From positions 1-6,899 of the forward strand of contig JBBAEY010000101.1 in NCBI GenBank assembly GCA_041655755.1: DNA of 6,899 nucleotides, written 5' to 3'. Positions 1-6,544 of this stretch are shown here, one piece after another; the stretch's first letter is position 1, and every line of letters begins with the position of its first letter. The position numbers and the translations under genes were made by a program. The notes beneath the pieces were generated by a model. That model was not told the origin of the DNA. It did not search any database and saw only the letters and a list, made by a program, of their open reading frames with translations. The stretch is from JAAYFT01 sp041655755. Its GTDB lineage: Bacteria; Bacillota; Clostridia; Tissierellales; Tissierellaceae.

Positions 1-15
1 AATCTTTTGCAAATT

Positions 16-1620
16 TTATGCATCAAACTTCGATGCTGCCCTGACAAACTCCCTAAATAGTGGGTGGGCATTGGTAGGTCTAGATTTAAATTCCGGATGA
101 AACTGCACCCCAATAAACCAAGGATGCCCCTGAAGTTCAATCATTTCCACCAGCCTCCTATCAGGAGACTCACCTGAAATAAGTAAACCTTCTTCCTCTA
201 ATTTATCCCTAAACTCATTATTAAATTCATACTTATGCCTGTGTCTTTCATATATAAGTTCGTCCTTATATACCTCAAAGGCCCTTGTGCCTTCCTGCAC
301 CCTACATGGATATAGGCCAAGCCTCATGGGTTCCTTGCCTGCCTCTATGTCCTTCTGCTCGGGCATCAAGTCTATTACAGGATATGGAGTATCGGGATTG
401 ATTTCATAGCTGTGGGCATCTTTTAGACCCACTACACTGCGGGCAAATTCCACGACAGCCAACTGCATTCCGAAACTAATCCCAAGAAATGGAACCTTGT
501 TTTCCCTAGCGTATTTAATGGCTGCCATTTTACCATCTACTCCCCTGTCGCCAAATCCCCCCGGTACAATAATACCGCTTGCGTCAGACAGCAATTCCCT
601 TACATTCCCGTCATTTACATCTGCAGATTGTATCCACTTAATTTCTATATCTAGGTTGTTTGCAATGGCTCCATGTCTCAAGGCCTCTGCCACAGAAAGA
701 TAGGCGTCCTTCAGTTCAACATACTTCCCAACCAAGGCAACCTCTACCTTGCCTTGGGGATTTTTCACCCTGTGAACAATGTCATTCCAGTGAGATAAAT
801 CCAGTTCGTCACATTCTATATTTAAATGATCTATTACTAGCTGTGGAAGACCCTCCTCTTCCAGCATCAAGGGCACCTCGTAGATTGTAGATGTATCTAT
901 GTTTTCAATGACACCAGAGGGGTCAAGGTCACAGAAAAGAGCAATCTTATCCTTTAGCTCCTTATTCAAGGGAACCTCCGTCCTACAGATAAGCACATCT
1001 GGCTGAATACCTATGCTCCTGAGCTCCTTTACACTATGCTGGGTGGGCTTGGTCTTTAATTCCCCCGCCTTAGTTAGGAATGGGACCAAAGTCACATGTA
1101 TATACATTATATTTTCCTTGCCAACATCGTATTTAATCTGTCTAATCGCCTCTAAAAAGGGAAGAGATTCAATATCCCCTACAGTACCTCCGATTTCAGT
1201 AATGACGATGTCGACTTCCCTCTCCTTGGATGCCCTTATTATTCTATCCTTTATCTCATTGGTAATATGGGGGATTATCTGCACAGTTCTGCCATCGTAT
1301 TCCCCTTTTCTTTCCTTGTTGAGTACGGTCCAATAAATTTTACCTGTAGTTACAGAGTTGTTTTTACTCAAATTTACATCTATAAACCTCTCATAGTGAC
1401 CTAAATCTAGGTCTGTCTCCGCCCCATCGTCGGTTACAAAAACCTCTCCATGTTGATAGGGGCTCATTCTCCCTGGATCGACATTTATATAGGGGTCGAA
1501 TTTTTGAATAGTTACCCTAAGTCCCCTACTTTTGAGCAGCTGTCCCAGTCCAGCAGCTGTAATTCCCTTACCTAAAGACGATACAACCCCACCAGTAACG
1601 AATATATATTTTGTGGCCAA
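16..1620 (-). CDS. pyrG: CTP synthase, glutaminase nucleophile replaced by Ser
   Basis: CTP synthase makes CTP from UTP, ATP and glutamine-derived ammonia in the cytoplasm, the last step of de novo pyrimidine nucleotide synthesis. The 534-residue length is normal. Residues 1-270 are the synthetase domain: the P-loop-like SSLGKG (14-19), K40 and D42 of QKFDPY, the DDGAETDLDLGHYERF block (64-79), EIGGTVGDIES (142-152) and KTKPTQHS (189-196). Residues about 290-534 are the class I glutamine amidotransferase domain: PGGFGDRG (353-360), RHRHKYE and QFHPEF (506-511), which supplies His508 and Glu510 of the triad. The nucleophile motif reads GISFGMQ, so Cys is Ser382 (AGT codon). Other conserved spots also differ: R51 for Thr in DPGTMSP, R111 in the GxTVQ motif, Y405 in the HSxE motif, and KEPMRLG for GGTMRLG. 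The start is TTG at 1620, chosen by a GAGGAGGG site 6 nt upstream and by the family's usual N-terminus. The family call is certain. Glutamine-dependent activity is doubtful. Confidence 0.97.
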   Translation of the reverse strand: MATKYIFVTGGVVSSLGKGITAAGLGQLLKSRGLRVTIQKFDPYINVDPGRMSPYQHGEVFVTDDGAETDLDLGHYERFIDVNLSKNNSVTTGKIYWTVLNKERKGEYDGRTVQIIPHITNEIKDRIIRASKEREVDIVITEIGGTVGDIESLPFLEAIRQIKYDVGKENIMYIHVTLVPFLTKAGELKTKPTQHSVKELRSIGIQPDVLICRTEVPLNKELKDKIALFCDLDPSGVIENIDTSTIYEVPLMLEEEGLPQLVIDHLNIECDELDLSHWNDIVHRVKNPQGKVEVALVGKYVELKDAYLSVAEALRHGAIANNLDIEIKWIQSADVNDGNVRELLSDASGIIVPGGFGDRGVDGKMAAIKYARENKVPFLGISFGMQLAVVEFARSVVGLKDAHSYEINPDTPYPVIDLMPEQKDIEAGKEPMRLGLYPCRVQEGTRAFEVYKDELIYERHRHKYEFNNEFRDKLEEEGLLISGESPDRRLVEMIELQGHPWFIGVQFHPEFKSRPTNAHPLFREFVRAASKFDA

Positions 1621-1626
1621 TTTAAA

Positions 1627-1634
1627 CCCTCCTC
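1627..1634 (-). promoter_or_regulatory. Ribosome binding site of pyrG (decides TTG start)
   Basis: Read on the minus strand this is GAGGAGGG, nearly fully complementary to the 16S rRNA 3' end, followed by the 6-nt spacer TTTAAA and then TTG. It fixes the UUG codon at 1620 as the start. No competing ATG lies nearby in frame. Confidence 0.9.
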
Positions 1635-1656
1635 AAATCTCTATACTAACTATAAT

Positions 1657-1685
1657 ATTCTATAACAAGACAAATACTATGTCAA
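1657..1685 (-). promoter_or_regulatory. Sigma-A type promoter of pyrG
   Basis: On the minus strand TTGACA (plus coordinates 1685 to 1680) is followed by exactly 17 nt and then TAGAAT (1662 to 1657). This is a perfect -35 and a five-of-six -10 at the optimal spacing. Transcription should begin near 1650, leaving an untranslated leader of only about 30 nt. That is too short for the terminator-type pyrG leader known in Bacillus, and no GGGC-type initial sequence is seen. Confidence 0.82.
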
Positions 1686-1713
1686 TGAAAGCGAAAAAAA
1701 ACATGTAACTAGA

Positions 1714-1759
1714 TTGTAATACATAAACACCCATAAATATAGTATAATCAAACTATAAT
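1714..1759 (+). promoter_or_regulatory. Promoter region of the SLH protein gene
   Basis: Two perfect TATAAT hexamers lie at 1743-1748 and 1754-1759, just upstream of the ribosome binding site. Neither has a good -35 at 16-18 nt. The best -35-like sequence is TTGTAA (1714-1719), 18 nt from TATAGT (1738-1743). A start from the second TATAAT would fall almost on the ribosome binding site, so the upstream boxes are the more plausible -10. The region certainly looks promoter-like, but the exact element is unsettled. Confidence 0.55.
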
Positions 1760-1763
1760 CAAA
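1743..1763 (+). repeat. Tandem 11-bp-period direct repeat containing two -10 boxes
   Basis: The 10-bp word TATAATCAAA occurs at 1743-1752 and again at 1754-1763, separated by one base. The period is therefore 11 bp, about one helical turn. Each copy carries a consensus -10 hexamer. It could be a small local duplication, a doubled promoter, or a binding site with two half-sites on one DNA face. Confidence 0.8.
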
Positions 1764-1766
1764 TAA

Positions 1767-1772
1767 GGGGGG
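1767..1772 (+). promoter_or_regulatory. Ribosome binding site of the SLH gene (decides TTG start)
   Basis: A run of six G (AAGGGGGGAA) lies 7 nt before TTG at 1780. The codons after this TTG read MKKK followed by a hydrophobic stretch, as expected for a signal peptide, which supports UUG as the true start. The same G-run with the same 7-nt spacing precedes the TTG of the lipoprotein gene at 6552. Confidence 0.85.
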
Positions 1773-1779
1773 AATACAT

Positions 1780-4700
1780 TTGAAAAAGAAATTATCATTA
1801 ATATTGGCGATGGTCCTAGTCCTATCCGGCCTAATTCCAATCCGCATGGGATACGCCAAAGACTTGTACGACGAAGCAGGTAATATCTTAAAAGAAATAG
1901 GTGTTTTAAAAGGAGACGAGCTAGGCGAATTGAACCTGGAAAACAACCTACTAAGGGAAGAGATGGTTGTACTTATCTCCAGATTATACGGAAAAGAAGA
2001 CGATGCCAAGGTCTTTAACGATTCAAAAACACCTAACACCTTCAAGGATTTAGCGGGACAAGACAGTAGGATTAAGTTCTACACACCATATATTAGATGG
2101 TCCGTAAGCGAAGGCCTTATAAAAGGAAACAATGACGGAAACTTTGGCTACGAGGACAATGTAACTGTACAGCAGTTTCAAACTGTTCTTCTTAGGACTC
2201 TGGGCTATACAGAGGAGGCAGAAGACTGGGAAAGTGTACCCGACCATGCAAAGAAGTTAAAAATAATGGAGGGTCTTTCCCTCAATCCAGATGCAAACCT
2301 CAACAGGGGACAAATGTCGGTCATGACCTTAAATGCCCTAAGCCAAGAAAGCAAAAGAGGACTGCTGACGCTGGCAGAAATATTGGGAATCGACATACCG
2401 GAAGCTTTTGAAGTAAAGGCTGATGCCACGGTTGAAAATAACAGCGTTGTCATCTCCGGAAGAGCTAGGGGTACTCAAAACCTAATCCTACACATAAAAC
2501 CAGCGTCTTCCAGCATCACTTCTTCTGAGCAAAACATTGCATTAAGCCTAGATGAAGATGGAAACTTTTCGCAAAAGGTCGACGATTTGGAGACAGGAAA
2601 TTACCAATACGGCTTCCGCTCAGGAACAAATAATACTCCTTTTGAATTTTTCACCATAGATGTTTTACCCTTTGGACTAATAGATGTACAAGCACTCAAC
2701 CTTAAGGAGATAATTCTTACCTTTACCCAGCCAGTTGATAAACTAGTTTCGGTCATGAACAGCAATTATATTACAACTGCTGGCTCCATTAGAGATGTAA
2801 GGTTAGAAGATAATGATACCAAGGTAATCATATCTCTCAATGGTAATATGACACAAAGGATGAAATACAAGATATCTGCAACCAGGGTAAAATCAGCTAC
2901 GGGAGAAGAAATCCGAATAAGCGACCATGTTTTTGAGGCCTTTGATAGTCAAATGCCGACCATCTTGTCAGTAAAGCAACTAGGGACTAAAGGACTGAGA
3001 GTTTTATTATCAGAACCTGTTAGAAATGCACTCCCTACCTATTTTAAAATAGACGGCAAGAACTTTTCAGGAAATGCAAAATTAGAATACAATACGGTTA
3101 CCCTTACGTATTTCTCAGCTTCATATGCGCCATCAGAGGGCCATCATACTTTGACTGTAACAGGCCTACAAGATTTTGCTGGAAATAAAACAACTAACGA
3201 ATCTATAGACTTCGAAGTCCTAAAAGATACTACAGCTCCTACCATAGTCTCTGCAACAGCTACCTTGGAGGAAGTAATTATTGAATTTGACGAGGATATA
3301 GATCCATCACTGTCCAATAGGACTACTTTCTACTATTGGAAACAGGGCAATTCAAAAAGATATCCAAACAAGGTAACTATTGATGGAAACAAGGCAATTC
3401 TTGAATTTACCAACCACAGGCTCACCACTGCAGAAAACACAATTTACGTAGAAAATGTGGTTGACTATTCAAATAATAAGATTAAGGCCACTAGTATATC
3501 TGTTTTACCAGTAATCGACATGACTTCTCCTGAGGTGCTAAATTACATGGTATCAGAAGATGGCAGAACTATTACGGTATATTACAGTAAAAATGTCCTA
3601 GGAACACAAAGGGCCAATTATTCAATTGTAGATGAAAACGATAAAAACGTTAATATTAGAGATATACAAGGTTCTGGCAAGGAATTTAGATTGAACCTTT
3701 ACGGTTCTCTTCCAGTAGGTTCAAATCTTTTGACAATAAAAGATGTGCAGGATACAACTCCATTGAAGAATCCAATGATTCAGTCATTTTCAGCTGTCAT
3801 TGATATGAAAGATGTGGAAAGCCCCAAGCTAATTAACTATACCGGCTATGGAAACAATATCATACTATATTTCAGCAAACCAATGGATATGGGAACTGTA
3901 TCCAATCCGGGGAACTATATAATGACCTATGGGGGAAAACAAAACTATATACCCGATAATACAAATTTCGTATCAAGTAATGATGGAAAATCTGTAACTA
4001 TGCAGCTACCCGAGTATGATTATGATGGCAATATGATAATGATCGGTACAGCTAATAATTTGACTGCACTAAATATTAGGGGATTAAAGGATATTAATGG
4101 TAATGACACAGATCCTTTAATTATCAATCTTACATTTGATGGTAGCTCTTCAGGTAAGGCCAAGGCCGTCAACTATTACAACGATAAACCTGGTAAACAA
4201 GGAGTTCTTGTTGAGTCAGACCTAATCAAGGTTCGTTTTAATATCCCAATAGTTATTGCAAACCCAAGCGACTTTGCTATCTCTGGAAGAAGCATATATA
4301 GTGTAATTGCCGATGGAACTGATGAAGTACTGATATATCTCGATGATAGTGGCATGACCTACTTACCTACAAATTCCATAAATATTGTAGCAAACAATGG
4401 CATAAGAAGCTCAATAGACACTGGAGTCGAAAGCGGGGCTGTTCAACTATTAGACGAAGTTGCACCTCGAATAAAGGACGATATTTCAGAATTAACCGTT
4501 TCGGGCAGTATGATTGAACTTCCTTTCTCCGAAACATTAGAGGAAGTAAGCGCAGTTCTATTTAAGAGAGATTTAGAAATAGTAAGACTAGAGGACAATA
4601 AGGTCCTTAGTGAAGATGACTATAGCACAAATCTTAAATCTACGGATAAGTCCATTGTCATAATTACCATTAATAGAAGGGAATTGTCCTCTGACTATCT

Positions 4701-4818
4701 AATTAGGCTTGGAAAGTCGAGTTCCGAAAACCTTTCATATATAAGGGATAGAGACGGAAACCTTGCTCTTCCATCCAGTGAAATATATATAACAGAAAAA
4801 CCTATACCAAAACAATAA
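1780..4818 (+). CDS. Secreted SLH-domain protein with tandem Ig-like repeats
   Basis: A 1012-residue exported surface protein. Residues 1-26 form a signal peptide: KKK, a hydrophobic core (5-20), and a likely cut after GYA (26). Residues about 29-190 hold three SLH repeats, which in this family attach proteins non-covalently to secondary cell-wall polymer. The second is clearest (FKDLAG at 88, YTPYIRWSVSEGLIKG at 101-116, the NDGNFGYEDNVTV stretch), while the first and third are divergent. The TRAE-like motifs read LREE (58-61), VQQF (130-133) and NRGQ (175-178). From about 210 to 1006 there are some seven or eight beta-rich modules of about 95-110 residues. Several open with a D-x-x-x-P signature (DSQMPTI 389, DTTAPTI 483, DMTSPEV 580, DVESPKL 678) and end near xxDxxGN (DFAGN 465, DINGN 771), like the SbsA-type Ig-like domains of S-layer proteins. 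I see no cysteine, no enzymatic motif and no C-terminal sorting signal. It may be an S-layer protein or an S-layer-associated stalk or adhesin. The ligand is unknown. Confidence 0.93.
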   Translation: MKKKLSLILAMVLVLSGLIPIRMGYAKDLYDEAGNILKEIGVLKGDELGELNLENNLLREEMVVLISRLYGKEDDAKVFNDSKTPNTFKDLAGQDSRIKFYTPYIRWSVSEGLIKGNNDGNFGYEDNVTVQQFQTVLLRTLGYTEEAEDWESVPDHAKKLKIMEGLSLNPDANLNRGQMSVMTLNALSQESKRGLLTLAEILGIDIPEAFEVKADATVENNSVVISGRARGTQNLILHIKPASSSITSSEQNIALSLDEDGNFSQKVDDLETGNYQYGFRSGTNNTPFEFFTIDVLPFGLIDVQALNLKEIILTFTQPVDKLVSVMNSNYITTAGSIRDVRLEDNDTKVIISLNGNMTQRMKYKISATRVKSATGEEIRISDHVFEAFDSQMPTILSVKQLGTKGLRVLLSEPVRNALPTYFKIDGKNFSGNAKLEYNTVTLTYFSASYAPSEGHHTLTVTGLQDFAGNKTTNESIDFEVLKDTTAPTIVSATATLEEVIIEFDEDIDPSLSNRTTFYYWKQGNSKRYPNKVTIDGNKAILEFTNHRLTTAENTIYVENVVDYSNNKIKATSISVLPVIDMTSPEVLNYMVSEDGRTITVYYSKNVLGTQRANYSIVDENDKNVNIRDIQGSGKEFRLNLYGSLPVGSNLLTIKDVQDTTPLKNPMIQSFSAVIDMKDVESPKLINYTGYGNNIILYFSKPMDMGTVSNPGNYIMTYGGKQNYIPDNTNFVSSNDGKSVTMQLPEYDYDGNMIMIGTANNLTALNIRGLKDINGNDTDPLIINLTFDGSSSGKAKAVNYYNDKPGKQGVLVESDLIKVRFNIPIVIANPSDFAISGRSIYSVIADGTDEVLIYLDDSGMTYLPTNSINIVANNGIRSSIDTGVESGAVQLLDEVAPRIKDDISELTVSGSMIELPFSETLEEVSAVLFKRDLEIVRLEDNKVLSEDDYSTNLKSTDKSIVIITINRRELSSDYLIRLGKSSSENLSYIRDRDGNLALPSSEIYITEKPIPKQ

Positions 4819-4844
4819 AATAGGGCCAGTTGGCCCTATTTTTT
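4817..4844. terminator. Bidirectional intrinsic terminator between convergent genes
   Basis: A perfect inverted repeat, AAAATAGGGCCA (4817-4828) and TGGCCCTATTTT (4831-4842), forms a GGGCC/GGCCC core with an AGTT loop flanked by A and T tracts. On the plus strand it ends in TTTTTT after the stem. On the minus strand it is followed by TTTTATTGTTTT. It therefore serves both the SLH gene and the murJ-family gene. It overlaps the last two bases of the SLH stop codon and two bases of the opposing stop codon. Confidence 0.93.
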
Positions 4845-6345
4845 ATAGCCTTACCAGCCTATACACCAAGGCATATAGGCTAAGCCCCACAGTAGATGAC
4901 AGGCCAACGGAAACAAGATTATACAAGAATATGCTTTCTGAATGACTTGCTATTAGCCCATAGCTAACTATTATTCCTATTACCATGGTTATGCTAGCAG
5001 CTAATAACCTGAGGGACATCCTCCTTATATAGTCGTCCTCAGAAAACCTTAGTTTCCAGTTTAAATCCTTTAAACCCATGGTAGCTGCCAATATGGCAGC
5101 TATACTCGTTGCTAGGGCAATTCCCCTAGCCCCCATCATAGGAGACAGGGCTATGTTCAAAATGAAATTCACAACTAGGGCTGCCATGCTAATGACTACA
5201 GGGGTCTTCATATCCTGAAAGGAATAGTAGGTCCTCGTGATCAAGGGAATCAAGGCCATGGCAGGTAGACCCAGGGCATAATATACTAGGGCTCTAGAGG
5301 TGAAAAACGATGCCTGCCAATCAAAGGCTCCCCTTTCGAAAAATATCTTTACAATTGGCTCTGACATGGTCATCAGGATAAGGCTGACAGGAATAGATAT
5401 AATCAATAGGGTCTTTATTCCGTGGTGGATTTCTTCCTTTAGGCTTGTCATGTCCTTATTGCCGTGACTTTGGGACAGGACTGGAAATATAACAGTCACT
5501 ATGGCCACAATAAAGAGCCCAAGAAATAGGTTTACTATCTCATTGGCATAGTTGAGCTCAGTTATACTTCCCATGGGCAGGGTAGAAGCTATGGCGTTGT
5601 CTATGGACTTGTTTAGTTCGTTGACACCGACACCCAATATAATGGGAAAAACAAAGGCCACGACCTTCCACAGGTATCTGTCCTTCAAATCCAATCTAAA
5701 TTCATATCTGTAGCCCTTGTCTTTCATGGCGTCAAGGGCAATTAGTATCTGGCCTATGACCCCAGCTATTCCCGCCAGCATCAGGCCCCTTAACTCAAAA
5801 TATCTGGCAAATAGGAGCAAGTAGATAATAAGTACAAGCTCATATGATAGCCCTCCCTTGGCTCCGGCCCTAAAGGCATGGTCCGACTGCAAAAACCCTC
5901 CACAAACTGCCCTGACCCAGGACAGGCTGACAATAGGTAGGCCCAGCCTAAAAAGCAGGACTGCCTTGTCTAATTCCCCGCCCCTGAAACCGGGACCAAA
6001 TACCCTGATGAGATATGGGGCAGCAAAATACCCTCCTGTTATTAGGGGGATGGACAAGAGGATTATGGTATTGATTAGATTGTTTGTATATTCCACCTTC
6101 TTGTAAATTCCCTTATCTCTCTGTATCTCTTGCAGAAGTGGTATAAGTGCTACAATTATACCATCCCCTATTAACTTACTTATGAGCATAATGGTACTAA
6201 GGGCCAATATATAGGAGTCCATCTTGTAGCTAACTCCCAGTCGCGATGCAATCAATATATCCTTAAGAAAAATTAAAATTCTAGTGGCTGCAGCAAAATG
6301 TATGATATATAAAGTATTCCTTCTCATAAGACTTCTCTTGTTCAT
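4843..6345 (-). CDS. murJ: MurJ/MviN-family flippase (MOP superfamily)
   Basis: A 500-residue integral membrane protein of the MVF/MurJ family, whose best-known members flip lipid II across the cytoplasmic membrane for peptidoglycan synthesis. About 14 hydrophobic segments can be traced from residue 11 to 496. Family marks: a DILIASRLG then D43SY N-terminal block, the GDGIIVALIPLLQE stretch (60-73), VFGPGF (115-120), FFERGAFD (335-342), YYALGLPAMALIPLITRTYYS (starting at 355), TPVVIS (381-386) and the GIALATS motif (408-414). Aligned by eye to E. coli MurJ, R22, K28, D29 and D43 match R18, R24, D25 and D39. However, R52 falls on S56 (K57 follows) and R270 in YADR falls on E269 in YANE. A role in flipping lipid II is therefore less certain than the family call. 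It could be a paralogue for another lipid-linked polymer. The start is ATG at 6345 with AAGGTGA 5 nt upstream. It is monocistronic here and convergent with the SLH gene. Confidence 0.9.
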   Translation of the reverse strand: MNKRSLMRRNTLYIIHFAAATRILIFLKDILIASRLGVSYKMDSYILALSTIMLISKLIGDGIIVALIPLLQEIQRDKGIYKKVEYTNNLINTIILLSIPLITGGYFAAPYLIRVFGPGFRGGELDKAVLLFRLGLPIVSLSWVRAVCGGFLQSDHAFRAGAKGGLSYELVLIIYLLLFARYFELRGLMLAGIAGVIGQILIALDAMKDKGYRYEFRLDLKDRYLWKVVAFVFPIILGVGVNELNKSIDNAIASTLPMGSITELNYANEIVNLFLGLFIVAIVTVIFPVLSQSHGNKDMTSLKEEIHHGIKTLLIISIPVSLILMTMSEPIVKIFFERGAFDWQASFFTSRALVYYALGLPAMALIPLITRTYYSFQDMKTPVVISMAALVVNFILNIALSPMMGARGIALATSIAAILAATMGLKDLNWKLRFSEDDYIRRMSLRLLAASITMVIGIIVSYGLIASHSESIFLYNLVSVGLSSTVGLSLYALVYRLVRL

Positions 6346-6350
6346 CTATT

Positions 6351-6357
6351 TCACCTT
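6351..6357 (-). promoter_or_regulatory. Ribosome binding site of the murJ-family gene
   Basis: On the minus strand AAGGTGA lies 5 nt before ATG at 6345, a good Shine-Dalgarno site that supports this start. No convincing promoter for the gene was found upstream. TAATAT (6383 to 6378) with TTGAGT 19 nt above it is the best but poor candidate. Confidence 0.75.
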
Positions 6358-6411
6358 CTGTTAGTAATTGTAATCAAATATTACCCAAGTTCCACTTAAA
6401 ATACTCAAATA

Positions 6412-6455
6412 AGCTAAGGAAAGGACTTTGCCGCTTTCCCTTAGCTCCTATTTTT
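6412..6455 (+). terminator. Orphan intrinsic terminator hairpin upstream of the lipoprotein gene
   Basis: AGCTAAGG (6412-6419) pairs with CCTTAGCT (6439-6446). The stem continues with AAAG/CTTT across one bulged C, around a 10-nt loop. CCTATTTTT follows, so the hairpin reads as a rho-independent terminator in the plus direction. On the minus strand the following tract (TTATTTGAGTATTTT) is weaker. No plus-strand gene precedes it: murJ runs the other way and starts at 6345. It may block antisense transcription, end a short RNA, or be the relic of a lost gene. Confidence 0.7.
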
Positions 6456-6473
6456 GTCAAATTTATATTTAGA

Positions 6474-6502
6474 TTGTATTGGCTACCTAAAAATGGTAAA
6501 AT
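6474..6502 (+). promoter_or_regulatory. Extended -10 promoter of the oligopeptide-binding lipoprotein gene
   Basis: TTGTAT (6474-6479), a 17-nt spacer, then TAAAAT (6497-6502) preceded by TGG, giving an extended -10. Transcription would start near 6509, so the leader is about 43 nt. The promoter lies downstream of the 6412-6455 hairpin, so that hairpin would not attenuate transcripts from it. Confidence 0.65.
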
Positions 6503-6516
6503 TGTTTCAACAATTT
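6499..6516. promoter_or_regulatory. 18-bp palindrome over the predicted start site, operator candidate
   Basis: AAATTGTT (6499-6506), a TC centre, then AACAATTT (6509-6516) form a perfect 8+8 inverted repeat. It overlaps the end of the -10 box and the predicted transcription start, the usual place for a repressor operator. Because the start falls inside it, the full hairpin would not form in the RNA. It does not match the CodY, Rex or CcpA consensus as I know them. Confidence 0.5.
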
Positions 6517-6537
6517 CATTTTGTTTAAATAATTTTA

Positions 6538-6544
6538 AAGGGGG
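6538..6544 (+). promoter_or_regulatory. Ribosome binding site deciding the TTG start at 6552
   Basis: AAGGGGG ends 7 nt before TTG at 6552 but 13 nt before the in-frame ATG at 6558. The spacing favours UUG. The SLH gene has the same arrangement: G-run, 7 nt, then TTGAAAA. Confidence 0.8.

Noticed and set aside
1013..1336. Plus-strand open frame with hydrophobic runs inside pyrG
   Set aside because: It is antisense to highly conserved synthetase motifs of pyrG. The hydrophobicity follows from the complementary codons.
16..1620. Calling pyrG a pseudogene because of the missing catalytic Cys
   Set aside because: The frame is intact over the full family length, the promoter and ribosome binding site are strong, and most synthetase motifs are kept. 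Ammonia-dependent activity remains possible.
1677..2045. Open frame of 122 codons on the minus strand over the start of the SLH gene
   Set aside because: It is Ser/Phe-rich, antisense to the signal peptide and first SLH repeat, and it ends inside the pyrG promoter. It has no recognisable domain.
6371..6412. A gene remnant ending at the TAA at 6410, just before the orphan terminator
   Set aside because: The frame is open for only 12 codons before a TAA at 6371-6373, and the peptide is not recognisable. That is too little to claim a pseudogene.
6499..6516. Assigning the palindrome to CodY or Rex
   Set aside because: The half-site sequence and spacing do not match either consensus. The clostridial Rex site has its half-sites further apart and the CodY box is 15 bp with a different core.
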